Positions 54,754 through 63,568 of a DNA stretch of 64,000 nt are shown in pieces; the stretch's first letter is position 1; each line of letters begins with the position of its first letter. A program made the translations under genes and the position numbers. The notes under the pieces are model-generated. The model had not been told where the DNA came from. It worked only from the letters and a program-made list of their open reading frames with translations, and made no database searches. Origin of the DNA: Haloechinothrix aidingensis. Its GTDB lineage: Bacteria > Actinomycetota > Actinomycetes > Mycobacteriales > Pseudonocardiaceae. The stretch spans positions 868,001-932,000 of the forward strand of contig NZ_JACCKD010000001.1 in the NCBI RefSeq assembly GCF_013450155.1. The letters run 5' to 3'.

Positions 54754-55746
54754 TCACCGCATCAGCAGTTCGACGACCAGGATCCCGCACAGCGCGGCCG
54801 CGCAGGAAGCGAGCACGGTGACGGACACCCGGGCGAGGACCTGGCCCCGTCGCCTGCGTGGCGGTGTGCGTGGTGGTACGGGTGCCGCATCGCGCACAAC
54901 GGGTCGTGACGGGGGCGGTGATGCCGCCGGACGTTGGGTGCGCGGCGGCGCGGGCGATCGGTCGGGCGCCGACAGCGATGCGGGGTCGGGCGAGCGCCCG
55001 TGTGCCAGCGCGGTCAGGGCTCCTTCGACCCCGTACATCGTGGGGCGTGCCGCGGGGTCGCGGGTCAGCATGCGCAGCAGCACCTCGTGCAGTGTTCCCG
55101 TGGGGCAGGTCGTCCCGTCGTGTTCGGGTAGCGGGGTTCCGGTGGTCGCGCGGTGCAGTGTCGCCCCGAGCGAGTACACATCCGCTGCTGCGGTGGCGGT
55201 GAGGGTGTCGCGTACCTCGGGGGCGCGGTACGGCGAGTCCCCGTACGTCAGGCCGACGACGAAGTCGGTGATCTGCACGTCACCGTCCTCGTCGAGCAGT
55301 ACGGCCGCGGGATCGACGGCACGGTGCACGAGACCGAGGTCGTGCGCGGCGCGCAGTGCGCCTGCCAGTCGCATGCCGAGGGTGCACACCTGTGCTGCGG
55401 GGAAGGGTGCGCCCGCGGTCAGTACGTCCGACATCGTCCTCGAGGGAACGTACTGGGTGATCAACCAGATGTCGTCGTGCTCGGCCACGGCCCCGTAGAC
55501 GGTTGCGGCACACGGGTGGCGCAGTTCGCTGGCCAGTTCGGCGTCCCGGAGCGCCAGTACCTTTGCGCGTTGGGCGATTTGCCCTGCCTCGTCTCGGGCA
55601 TGTCCGGGGCGGGCACTCAGCGGCCTGGCGGCCACGGTGCGATGCAGCTGTTCGTCGCTGGCGAGCCAGACGACGCCCCACTGCCCGCGGCCGAGTGGCT
55701 GCTCGAGCCGGTACCGGCCGCCGATCAGAGTGCCCTCGTCCGACAC
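54754..55746 (-). CDS. Membrane-anchored pseudokinase
   Basis: 330 residues. Clear protein-kinase fold: Gly-rich loop GRGQWGVVW (19-27), hinge region, APE-like RAPEVRDT, DVYSLGATL. All catalytic residues are changed: beta-3 Lys is Arg41 (TVAARPL), HRD is HRA (141-143) with the downstream Lys/Asn also lost (VDPAAVLL), and DFG is DFV (161-163). A Pro-rich linker and one C-terminal membrane helix (SVTVLASCAAALCGILVV) follow. It lies 7 bases downstream of an intact kinase gene, so the two are co-expressed and probably interact. GTG 55746 follows AGGGG. Confidence 0.88.
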   Translation of the reverse strand: MSDEGTLIGGRYRLEQPLGRGQWGVVWLASDEQLHRTVAARPLSARPGHARDEAGQIAQRAKVLALRDAELASELRHPCAATVYGAVAEHDDIWLITQYVPSRTMSDVLTAGAPFPAAQVCTLGMRLAGALRAAHDLGLVHRAVDPAAVLLDEDGDVQITDFVVGLTYGDSPYRAPEVRDTLTATAAADVYSLGATLHRATTGTPLPEHDGTTCPTGTLHEVLLRMLTRDPAARPTMYGVEGALTALAHGRSPDPASLSAPDRSPAPPRTQRPAASPPPSRPVVRDAAPVPPRTPPRRRRGQVLARVSVTVLASCAAALCGILVVELLMR

Positions 55747-55753
55747 GTGACCC

Positions 55754-57385
55754 CTAAATCTGACTGCTGGTAGCGGTGTTCTGATCACCGTCGCCGGCGC
55801 CGTCGGCACCACCGTCGCCACCGTCGGTGCCGTCGTCGCCACCACCATCGGCACCACCGTCGCCACCGTCGGTGCCGTCGTCGCCACCACCATCGGTGCC
55901 GTCGTCTCCGCCGCCGGTCTCGTCACCACCGGTGTCGCCGCCATCAGCGGTGCCGTCGTCACCGCCGCCGCCGGTCTCCTCACCACCGGTGTCGGCACCA
56001 CCGGTCTCGCTCGACGTGGGGTGGGTGGTCGTATCCCTGGATGTGGTGGTGCTGTCCGTTGGGTCGCCGGTGTCGGTGGTGCGCGCGGGCCGAGGGGTCG
56101 GCTCCGGCTCCGGTTCCGGCTCCGTGGTCGTCCGTGACCGCGTCGTGGTGCTCGTGCGCTCGGCACTCGTCGTCGGCTCCGTCGTGTCGTCCGTGACCGG
56201 CGGTGTCGGTGACTCGCCGTGTGACGTGTCCGGTTCGGCGAACACCCACACGGCCAGTGCGACCATGATGCTGGCCGCGAGCCCACTCGCGGCCAGCGGT
56301 TTCCAACGGCGCCCCGATCGGTCGTGCTCGGCATCGGTGTCTGCTCCCGCGCCTTCGGGGCCGGGTTCCGATCCCATCGCGGCAATCGGTGCGACGCGGG
56401 TCGCGTCCGGCCCGTCGGTGGCCAGTCCGGTGAGGGTTCCCGACGTGCTCGCCTGCTCCACGTCACCGTCGTAGAGCTTGTCGGCGGGGTCCTCGCCGGC
56501 ACCGGCGGCACCGGCTCCGGCGGCACCGGCCTCTTGCGTGACGGGGCCACCCACCGGCGTCTCGCCACGTGCGACCGCGGCCAGTACCTCCTCCGCCCGC
56601 TCGGCGTCGGGCCGTTGCTCCTTCTCCGGATGTAGCAACAGGGCCAGTACGCTGGTCAACGGGCCGGACTGGACAGGGGGGTTGATCTGGCCGGCTGCTA
56701 CGGCATGCAGCAGGCTGAGGGTGTTCTCGCTGAGACCGAACGGCGGTTGCCCTTCGGTCGCCGCGTACAGCGTGGAGCCCAGGGAGAAGACGTCGGACTC
56801 CGGGCCCGGCTCGTTGCCGAGCGCGACCTCGGGAGCGAGGTAGGCGGGTGTGCCCGCGATCAGTCCGGTCTTGGTGACGCTGACATCGTCCTTGGCTTTC
56901 GAGATGCCGAAGTCGGTGATCTTCACGATCCCGTCGTCGGTGAGTAGGACATTGCCCGGCTTGATGTCGCGGTGCACGATGCCGACCTGGTGGGCGCTCT
57001 TCAGGGCGGAGGCCACTTGCTCGCCGATCCGTGCGACCTCCAGCGGCGGTACCGATCCCCGGTCCTGGATCACGGTCGCGAGGCTGGTGGACTCCAGGTA
57101 TTCCATGATCAGGCACGGCTGCCCGTGCTCGTCGGTGACCGCGTCGAAGACGGTGATCGCGTTAGGGTGATGCAGGCGGGCGGCGATGCGCCCCTCGCGC
57201 ATCGTGCGCTGCCGCGCCTCCTCCGCTTCCGCGGCCTCGAGCCCGGGCTGCAGGAGCAACTGCTTGATGGCGACGACGCGCCCCAGCAGCTCGTCGCGAC
57301 CCTGCCAGACTGCGCCCATCGCACCGGTACCGATTCGCCGGGTGATGCGGTAGCGGTCGGCGACAAGTTGCCCCTCGTCGCTCAC
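55754..57385 (-). CDS. Membrane Ser/Thr protein kinase
   Basis: 543 residues. PknB-type kinase domain with GTGAMGAVWQG, VAIK (Lys41), HRDIKPGNVLL, DFGISK and a complete activation segment. A membrane helix (SGLAASIMVALAVWVF) leads to an extracellular tail of Thr/Glu/Pro and then Gly/Asp repeats; there are no PASTA domains. GTG 57385 follows GAGAGG. First gene of a kinase-pseudokinase operon, with a TM protein and an acidic TM protein encoded upstream on the same strand. Confidence 0.93.
   Translation of the reverse strand: MSDEGQLVADRYRITRRIGTGAMGAVWQGRDELLGRVVAIKQLLLQPGLEAAEAEEARQRTMREGRIAARLHHPNAITVFDAVTDEHGQPCLIMEYLESTSLATVIQDRGSVPPLEVARIGEQVASALKSAHQVGIVHRDIKPGNVLLTDDGIVKITDFGISKAKDDVSVTKTGLIAGTPAYLAPEVALGNEPGPESDVFSLGSTLYAATEGQPPFGLSENTLSLLHAVAAGQINPPVQSGPLTSVLALLLHPEKEQRPDAERAEEVLAAVARGETPVGGPVTQEAGAAGAGAAGAGEDPADKLYDGDVEQASTSGTLTGLATDGPDATRVAPIAAMGSEPGPEGAGADTDAEHDRSGRRWKPLAASGLAASIMVALAVWVFAEPDTSHGESPTPPVTDDTTEPTTSAERTSTTTRSRTTTEPEPEPEPTPRPARTTDTGDPTDSTTTSRDTTTHPTSSETGGADTGGEETGGGGDDGTADGGDTGGDETGGGDDGTDGGGDDGTDGGDGGADGGGDDGTDGGDGGADGAGDGDQNTATSSQI
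55805..55899 (-). repeat. 45-bp tandem repeat in the kinase tail
   Basis: Two consecutive 45-base units (from 55805 and 55850) plus a partial one, encoding a 15-residue Gly/Asp-rich repeat. In frame, so length changes would keep the protein intact. Confidence 0.75.
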
Positions 57386-57536
57386 TGCGTCGCCTCTCTC
57401 ATGGTCGGTATCGGTTGTCTCCCCCGCCCGCGACACCACCAGCGGATGGCGGTGTCCGTAGCTCAGTGCCGTCCCTGCCGATGTGACCGGCTCGTGACAA
57501 GGCTATGCGTTCACTCTCCGCACATGAATCTGGCAC

Positions 57537-58537
57537 TCAGGAACCCTGGAGAGGCACGTGTTGGGAGGAAAGCAGCCGTACCTCCGTAATACGGGGTTCG
57601 GGTTCGGTCGAGACGCGCAGGAGCTGGTCGAGCCGGAGGCGGGCGCCGGTGGGGTCGGTGAGTGTCACCAGGGCGCGAATCACGTCGTCCGACTGGACGT
57701 GCAACTCGTGTACCTCCAGGTCCGACGCGGTTCTCCAGACGTGTCCCCGGGAGGTCTCGATGGAAGCCTCCACGACCTCGTCGGTGAGCATCGCGATCGC
57801 ACCCTCGGGATCTGTCGGAACGCGATCGTAGAAGGTGCGCACGACATCCTCCGCGGACTGCGGGCTGTCGGCCGTCGCGGAACCGGATTCCTGCCCGCGT
57901 CGAGGTGGCTGCGGTGCACGATCGGTTGCCGGGTTCGTCGCTGAACCGGGTGAGTCCGGTGCAGGGTCGGCGGTTCCGGGGGAGACATCGCCCGCGGTAT
58001 CTCCGGGTGGCGGGGCCGCCGTTCCCAGGAGCGCCCGTATCCCGGTCGCGGTACCGGCGTCGAGCGTGGCGGTGCGCGCTGGTTCGGACGACGCGTTGAC
58101 CAGCGCGGGGGAGGCCGTGACGGCGCCGCACAGCAGCGCCGTCGCGAGCACGAGCCCGGCGAGTTTGACGGCGCGGGTGATCGTGCCGTGCGGCCGGGGC
58201 CCTTCCGGTCGGTGCTGGTCCGGCCGGTGCTGGTCCGGTCCGGCCGGTGCTGGTCCGGTCGGTGCTGGTGCGGCCGGGCGTCCTCGGCAACGGCGGCGTC
58301 GTCCCGGGTCGCGGCCAGTACGGCCGGATCGCGCAGCAGTGCGTCCAGCTCGCCGTGATCGATCCACGGGTCGTCGTGCAGCTCCGGATCCAGCAGGTCG
58401 ACCGCCGAGCGTGGCACGGCGGTCGCGCGGGGCTGTGTTCGCCTTCTCCAGGGCACCGTCTCGACCCCCTCGCTCGCTGCGTAGTGGCTACGTGTCGGCT
58501 CGTCCCCGACCTGGCCCGCGATCGAGCGGCTCGTCAT
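57537..58537 (-). pseudogene. Membrane protein gene frameshifted in a 15-bp repeat
   Basis: Two overlapping frames make one protein. The N-terminal part (ATG 58537: TSRSIAGQVGDEPTRSHY... SAVDLLDPELHDDPWIDHG) is acidic; the C-terminal part, in another frame, has a membrane helix (AVKLAGLVLATALLCGAV), a Pro/Thr-rich linker and a small folded domain (SAEDVVRTFYDRVPTDPEGAIAML... ITEVRLLSSQHVPLQGS) resembling anti-sigma or kinase-associated envelope proteins. The break lies in a DQHRP repeat, where one unit is 20 instead of 15 bases. Removing 5 bases restores one frame of about 331 codons. It may be a true mutation, a phase switch or a sequence error. Confidence 0.75.
58211..58275 (-). repeat. 15-bp tandem repeat containing a 5-bp insertion
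   Basis: GGTGCTGGT begins at 58211, 58226, 58246 and 58261: spacing 15, 20, 15. The extra 5 bases (a duplicated CCGGT/CCGGC-like segment) in the second unit shift the reading frame of the gene that spans it. In the restored frame the unit encodes DQHRP. Confidence 0.85.
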
Positions 58538-58672
58538 CGGGTGCGCTGCGTTGCCGGTGGTCCTGTAGCCCAGGAAACAACATGTGCGATGCTGCTGCCA
58601 GCCGGCGTCGGCGAGGGTGCGTCTACGGTCGGCGAGCGGCGAGTGAATCGTCTGTTCGGGTGAGGATCACGC

Positions 58673-60025
58673 TCAATCCGAGGTGATCTTGTCACCTTCC
58701 TCGAACCGCAGGGTGCGCTGTTCCTGCGTACTCGAGCCGTCGTTGTAGACGACCTTGACCGTGTTCACGGTCATGCGCTTGCGCTGGTCGATATGGATGT
58801 GCTCGATCTCGAAGTAGGCGATGTGGGAGTACCGCTCCGCGATACCGTCCGCGCCTTCCTCGTGCAGCTCACCGCCGGTCTGTTCGTGCGCACGTTCCGG
58901 GTTCTCGGTGATCTCGTTCAGGAAGATCTCCGATCGGTCCCCCATGGTCTCGGCGTCCGGAGGGAACGAGTACAGGGGAGCGCGGCGGGTCTCGCGTGGT
59001 GCCGGGCTCGGTGATGGCTTCTGCGGGGGTTGCGTGGTCGTCGGGGGCGCCGATCCGGTGTCCTGTCCACCCTGTGACGGCCCGGATCCTCCGGTCCCGG
59101 CGGATGCGGAGTTGGTTGTTTCCGGCGTGCGTACACCGGCCAGATCGCTGATGCGCTCGGGGTCGGTGGTGGTGGGTCCGCCCTCGGTAGTGGTGGTGTC
59201 GTCCCCCGGCTCGTCGGTCGGGCCAGGCAGCCCATCGTGGTGCAGCTCGGGCTGGTCCCCGCGAAGCCCCGGCCAGCCGTCGTCGGCCAGCTGGTCGGTG
59301 GGCTGGCTCACCAGGTGCGAGCCGGCCACGAGCAGCGCGACGACGACACCCCCTGAGGACATCGTCGCGAACCAGGCGGCCTTGCGCCAGGAGCGCGGCG
59401 GGGTGACCGAAGCCGGGACGGTGCCCAGGTCGAACTTGCCGAGGCCGTCCGGGGGTGGTGCCGCGTATACCCGGGCATCGTCCTCCGGCTCGTCCTGCGG
59501 GATGAGGGTCACTCGGGTACGGGCCGGACGCTGGTCGTCCACGCCCACCCGCTCGGGGGGTGCCAGGGGCGGTACGTCCGGATCGGCGCCTGCCGTCGCG
59601 AGATCGCCACGGTCGCGCTCGGGCGGCTCGACCGGGGTATCAGCCGGCTCGACCGGTGTCCCGGGTGGATCCGGTGGGAGAGCCGCACCCCCGGACGAGG
59701 TGTCGGTGGGCAGGGTGCCCGCGATGTTCTCCCGCCCCGGCTGCTCGGGAGGTCGCCATGGGGATGTGTCGCCGGTGGGCGCCGGGAAGGCGACCGGTGG
59801 CGGCGCGAGCGAGCCGGACATCGAGGTACTCGTCCTCGCCCTGGGTACCGTGCTCGTCGCCATGCCGGCGGCGGCGGTGCTGTCCTCCGGACCGTCGGGC
59901 ACCCGGTGGCGGGCCCCGCTCTTGCGCTTGGGCACGGTCGGGGTCCACGTCTTCGACCCGCCGCTACGGCGATGCCGGCCCGGCAGGGTTGGTTGGTCCT
60001 CCGGATCGTTGCTGTCGTGGGTCAT
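58673..60025 (-). CDS. Hypothetical Pro/Thr-rich single-pass membrane protein
   Basis: 450 residues. A long disordered cytoplasmic region with many Thr-Pro/Ser sites (e.g. TPTVPKRKSG, TRVTLIPQDEPEDDA), one membrane helix (AAWFATMSSGGVVVALLVAG), a Thr/Pro linker and a C-terminal domain of about 90 residues (DRSEIFLNEITENPERAHEQ, YFEIEHIHIDQRKRMTVNTV). Not a known family. Being next to kinase genes, it could be a kinase substrate (inference). ATG 60025 follows GGGAGGG; GTG/ATG codons further upstream are not favoured. Confidence 0.72.
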   Translation of the reverse strand: MTHDSNDPEDQPTLPGRHRRSGGSKTWTPTVPKRKSGARHRVPDGPEDSTAAAGMATSTVPRARTSTSMSGSLAPPPVAFPAPTGDTSPWRPPEQPGRENIAGTLPTDTSSGGAALPPDPPGTPVEPADTPVEPPERDRGDLATAGADPDVPPLAPPERVGVDDQRPARTRVTLIPQDEPEDDARVYAAPPPDGLGKFDLGTVPASVTPPRSWRKAAWFATMSSGGVVVALLVAGSHLVSQPTDQLADDGWPGLRGDQPELHHDGLPGPTDEPGDDTTTTEGGPTTTDPERISDLAGVRTPETTNSASAGTGGSGPSQGGQDTGSAPPTTTQPPQKPSPSPAPRETRRAPLYSFPPDAETMGDRSEIFLNEITENPERAHEQTGGELHEEGADGIAERYSHIAYFEIEHIHIDQRKRMTVNTVKVVYNDGSSTQEQRTLRFEEGDKITSD

Positions 60026-60402
60026 GCCGTCGTGACCCTCCCTTGGCTCCCGTCTGACGGCATAACCCAGCATATGCCCTCGAATGGAGCAGTGGTACGC
60101 GGCTCGGCCGCGGCGGCGTACCGGCTACCCCGCGCGTGGTACCGCGTACCGGCGCTGTCCGGGTGCGCCGGCCGCGTACGCAACGACGGGGCCGAGGTAC
60201 TCACGCGAACCAGGGTAAGCCGATCGGTGTCTCATCACAGCACCGGACCCTGAGAAAGGAGAGAGATCACTCTGACGCGCGCCGCCATATGGGTGATACC
60301 CGAGGAAACATGTGTTAGGAGAGTTCACAACGCTTGCGCACGATCGCCCGATGCGGTAGTGGGACTGGGCCCACAGCAGTGCCGAGGTCGCCACCGGCCC
60401 GC
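60026..60402. other. Intergenic region between the hypothetical membrane protein and chorismate mutase
   Basis: 377 bases. On the minus strand TATGCT (60074-60069) is a fair -10 box for the gene at 60025. No RNA gene or riboswitch is recognised. AAAGGAGAGAG (about 60253-60264) looks like a ribosome site but precedes no supported frame. Confidence 0.4.
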
Positions 60403-60705
60403 TTACCGGCCGAGCCGCCCACGGCCCAGGTTCAGCAGTGCCATCGCGAGCTGGCGCCCTTCCGGCCCGAGCTCGCCGTAGCGGGTGAGTACGTCCATCT
60501 CCCTGTTGTAGACGATCCGGGTGCCGCCCGCTGCCATCCGCGCGGCGCCGATCTGGCGGGAGACGTCCACCCTGCGCTTGATCAGCCTGAGAATCTCGTC
60601 ATCGAGCCAGTCGATCTCGTCTCGGAGCTGGTCGACGTCGGCGGTATCAACGTCGGAGACTGGTTCCTCGTCGCGTTCCGCGCCGTCCGGTGCCCGTGTT
60701 GTCAT
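60403..60705 (-). CDS. Chorismate mutase (AroQ type)
   Basis: 100 residues. All-helical AroQ mutase converting chorismate to prephenate for Phe and Tyr. Matches the intracellular mycobacterial enzyme (Rv0948c): LRDEIDWLDDEILRLIKRRVDVS, GGTRIVYNREMDVLTRY, and the C-terminal LGRGRLGR. That enzyme is poorly active alone and is stimulated by binding DAHP synthase. ATG 60705 follows GGAGG. Its leader carries a Phe/Tyr attenuator (next entries). Next to uvrD1, as in mycobacteria. Confidence 0.93.
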   Translation of the reverse strand: MTTRAPDGAERDEEPVSDVDTADVDQLRDEIDWLDDEILRLIKRRVDVSRQIGAARMAAGGTRIVYNREMDVLTRYGELGPEGRQLAMALLNLGRGRLGR

Positions 60706-60752
60706 GTGATCCTCCGGTCGGTCCGGATGTCGCCAGTCCCCTGAGACAACGA

Positions 60753-60782
60753 AAGCCCCAGGGTCTGCCGACTCCGGGGCTT
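60753..60782 (-). terminator. Attenuator terminator in the chorismate mutase leader
   Basis: On the minus strand, 60782-60770 pairs with 60765-60753: 13 positions with one A-C mismatch and one G-U, GGCA tetraloop, then TTTCGTTG. It lies 47 bases before the chorismate mutase ATG and 21 bases after the leader peptide stop. Its left arm CCGGAGTC (60777-60770) is also exactly complementary to GACTCCGG (60828-60821) in the leader peptide, giving the alternative antiterminator. Confidence 0.8.
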
Positions 60783-60803
60783 GCTGTGATTGCTGGCTGT
60801 GCA

Positions 60804-60863
60804 CTACGCGATCACGGGAGCCGGAGTCCGGATCCCGTAGAAAAATCGAGTCACGTTGTGCAT
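60804..60863 (-). CDS. Phe/Tyr leader peptide controlling chorismate mutase
   Basis: 19 codons, MHNVTRFFYGIRTPAPVIA, stop TAG. The run Phe-Phe-Tyr (60845-60837) sits just before a hairpin arm: GGGATCCGG (60836-60828) pairs with CCGGCTCCC (60824-60816). A ribosome stalled at FFY would cover the first arm and free the second to pair with the terminator's left arm; an unstalled ribosome would let the terminator form. This is the classical ribosome-mediated attenuation design, in front of a gene of Phe/Tyr synthesis. No strong ribosome site precedes the ATG; a leaderless mRNA is possible (CACGAT 7 bases upstream). Confidence 0.78.
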   Translation of the reverse strand: MHNVTRFFYGIRTPAPVIA

Positions 60864-61023
60864 ACAGCTATCGTGACACACTGCGGCGCGCCGCGTCGAA
60901 CGGGCCGTGTGTGCCGCGGGGTCCACGGCGGCCGGCAACGGACTGCTGCGGAGCTGTGCCGGAATCCGCATGCGGCCCTCTGCCCGCTGGGATGTCCGTG
61001 CGTACCGGTAGCGTGGTGAGACG

Positions 61024-63453
61024 ATGAGCACCCTGTTCGACCGCCCCGGGGCGTACGCTCCGAGTACGGCTGACCACCCGGACCTGCTGGCCGACCTCAA
61101 CGACGCGCAACGCGACGCGGTGACCCACACCGGTGGTCCCCTGCTCGTCGTCGCCGGAGCCGGATCCGGCAAGACCCGGGTGCTGACGAGGCGAATCGCG
61201 TACCTCCTCGCGGAGCGGGGAGTGCACCAGGGCCAGATCATGGCGATCACCTTCACCAACAAGGCAGCGGCCGAGATGCGTGATCGCGTCGGTGAGCTGG
61301 TCGGGGTGCGCTCCAACACGATGTGGGTGTCGACCTTCCATTCGATGTGCGTGCGCTTGCTGCGGCGGGAGGCGAAGACGGCCGGGCTCGGGTCGAACTT
61401 CTCCATCTACGACGCCGACGACTCGAAGCGCCTGCTCACCCTGGTGGCGCGCGATCTGGACCTCAACACCAAGAGGTACACGCCGCGCACGCTGGCCGGT
61501 CAGATATCCAACCTGAAGAACGAGCTGGTCGACCACACCGACGCGGCGTCCAAGGCGAGTAACGAGCTCGAGCGCACGGTCGCGGAGGTGTATGCCGAGT
61601 ACCAGCGCAGGCTCCAGCTCGCCAACGCGCTCGACTTCGACGACCTGATCATGCGCACGGTACATCTGCTGCAGGCGTTTCCCGAGGTCACCGAGTACTA
61701 CCGGCGGCGATTCCGGCACGTGCTCGTTGACGAGTACCAGGACACCAACCACGCGCAGTACACCCTGGTGCGGGAGCTGGTGGGTACCGGCACGAGCCCG
61801 TCCGGGGTCGAACCGGCCGAGCTGTGCGTCGTGGGCGACGCCGACCAGTCGATCTACGCGTTCCGCGGGGCCACGATTCGTAATATCGAGGAGTTCGAGC
61901 GGGACTTCCCCGAGGCGCGCACGATCATGCTCGAGCAGAACTACCGCTCGACCCAGACGATTCTGTCCGCGGCCAACGCGGTGATCTCCCGTAACCCCAA
62001 CCGCAGGGACAAGCGACTGTGGAGCGATCTCGGTGCGGGCGACAGTATCGTCGGCTATGTCGCCGACAGCGAGCACGACGAGGCGGCCTTCGTCGCAGGC
62101 GAGATCGACGCGCTTGCCGACAGCGGCGAGGCCGGCTACTCGGATGTCGCGGTGTTCTACCGGACCAACAACCAGTCCCGCGTGTTCGAGGAGATCTTCA
62201 TCCGGCTCGGGCTGCCGTACCGGGTCGTGGGGGGTGTGCGGTTCTACGAACGCAGGGAGGTGCGTGACGCGCTGGCCTACCTGCGGGTGCTCGCCAACCC
62301 GGAGGACACCGTCAGCCTGCGCCGCATCCTCAATGTCCCCAAGCGCGGCATCGGGGAACGCGCCGAGGCCGCCGTCGCCCATCACGCCGAGCGCGAGCGC
62401 CTCTCGTTCTCGGCCGCGCTGCGTGCCGCGGCCGACGGGCGTATCCCCGATCTCAACTCCCGCGCACAGCGGAACATCGCGGCTTTCGTCACGCTGCTCG
62501 ACGAGCTGGGCGAACGTGTCGAGCGCGGTGACGACGTCGCCGATGTGCTCGAGGCGGTACTGGAGCGCACCGGCTACCGGGACGGCCTGGCCGAGTCGGA
62601 CGATCCGCAGGACGCGACCCGGTTGGACAATCTCACCGAGCTGGTGACCGTAGCGCGGGAGTTCGCCGAGAGCGCTGTGCCCGCCGAGGCCGCGGAGGCC
62701 GCGGAGGCCGCGGAGGCCGTCGACGAACTCGACGAGGAAGGCGAGGAACAGGCCCTCCCCGCGGGGTCGCTGGCCGCGTTCCTCGAGCGGGTGTCGCTTG
62801 TCGCCGACGCCGACTCGCTTCCGGCCCCGGACGGGGGCGATGCCGAGGACACCGAGCAGTCCGACAGCGGGATGGTCACGCTGATGACGGTGCACACCGC
62901 CAAAGGGCTGGAATATCCTGTCGTCTTCGGCACCGGGATGGAGGACGGGATCTTCCCGCATATGCGCGCCCTCGGAGAAGAGGCCGAGCTGGCCGAGGAG
63001 CGCAGGCTCGCCTACGTCGCCGTCACCCGCGCCCAGCGTCGCCTCTACCTTTCCCGCGCGCTCACCAGGACGGCGTGGGGTCAGCCGATGAGCAACCCGG
63101 CCTCGCGCTTTCTCACCGAGATCCCGGGCGAGCTGGTCGAGTGGCGACGCTCGGCCCCCTCCGGTGACTCGTTCGGTGGTTCCGGTGCGCCACGGGCCGC
63201 GACCACCTGGGCGGGGTCCGGTCAGGGAAGCGGCCAGTCGGGTCCGGTGCGCGGTACCGCGAGTACGGGTTGGAAGGACGCGGTACCGATGAAGCTCGAT
63301 GTCGGAGACAGGGTCAGTCACGACAAGTACGGGCTGGGCACGGTGGTGGCGACGGAGGGGACGGGTCCGCGCGCGACCGCGACGATCGACTTCGGCGCAT
63401 CGGGGCAGCTCAAGCTGATGCTCATCGGCAGCGTGCCGATGAGCAAACTCTGA
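61024..63453 (+). CDS. pcrA: ATP-dependent DNA helicase UvrD1/PcrA
   Basis: 809 residues. SF1A 3'-5' helicase. Walker A AGAGSGKTR (Lys50), FTNKAAAEM, Walker B VDEYQDTNH, QNYRST, TVHTAKGLEYPVVF, VAVTRAQRRLYL. An Ala/Glu repeat (PAEAAEAAEAAEAVDE) lies in domain 2B. The C-terminal about 55 residues (KLDVGDRVSHDKYGLGTVVA) form the Tudor-like domain through which UvrD/PcrA binds RNA polymerase. Works in nucleotide excision repair and replication-conflict resolution. Only a half LexA site (TCGAAC, 60896) is seen upstream. Confidence 0.96.
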   Translation: MSTLFDRPGAYAPSTADHPDLLADLNDAQRDAVTHTGGPLLVVAGAGSGKTRVLTRRIAYLLAERGVHQGQIMAITFTNKAAAEMRDRVGELVGVRSNTMWVSTFHSMCVRLLRREAKTAGLGSNFSIYDADDSKRLLTLVARDLDLNTKRYTPRTLAGQISNLKNELVDHTDAASKASNELERTVAEVYAEYQRRLQLANALDFDDLIMRTVHLLQAFPEVTEYYRRRFRHVLVDEYQDTNHAQYTLVRELVGTGTSPSGVEPAELCVVGDADQSIYAFRGATIRNIEEFERDFPEARTIMLEQNYRSTQTILSAANAVISRNPNRRDKRLWSDLGAGDSIVGYVADSEHDEAAFVAGEIDALADSGEAGYSDVAVFYRTNNQSRVFEEIFIRLGLPYRVVGGVRFYERREVRDALAYLRVLANPEDTVSLRRILNVPKRGIGERAEAAVAHHAERERLSFSAALRAAADGRIPDLNSRAQRNIAAFVTLLDELGERVERGDDVADVLEAVLERTGYRDGLAESDDPQDATRLDNLTELVTVAREFAESAVPAEAAEAAEAAEAVDELDEEGEEQALPAGSLAAFLERVSLVADADSLPAPDGGDAEDTEQSDSGMVTLMTVHTAKGLEYPVVFGTGMEDGIFPHMRALGEEAELAEERRLAYVAVTRAQRRLYLSRALTRTAWGQPMSNPASRFLTEIPGELVEWRRSAPSGDSFGGSGAPRAATTWAGSGQGSGQSGPVRGTASTGWKDAVPMKLDVGDRVSHDKYGLGTVVATEGTGPRATATIDFGASGQLKLMLIGSVPMSKL

Positions 63454-63513
63454 GCCGACACGCCCGGAAGCGCACCCTCGTGCGGTAACGCGCAGATACG
63501 TGGTACAAGTGAC

Positions 63514-63529
63514 TCGAACGAATGTTCGA
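63514..63529. promoter_or_regulatory. LexA (SOS) box
   Basis: TCGAAC-GAAT-GTTCGA, a perfect match to the actinobacterial LexA consensus TCGAACN4GTTCGA. It lies 40 bases upstream of the GTG at 63569 and 61 bases after the pcrA stop. Confidence 0.88.
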
Positions 63530-63568
63530 TCAACAGTGCCGAGGCGGTGCCGACGTGAGGGGTGCGAG

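Noticed and set aside
60896-60911. LexA box upstream of pcrA
   Set aside because: Only the left half TCGAAC is present; the right half reads CGTGTG instead of GTTCGA.
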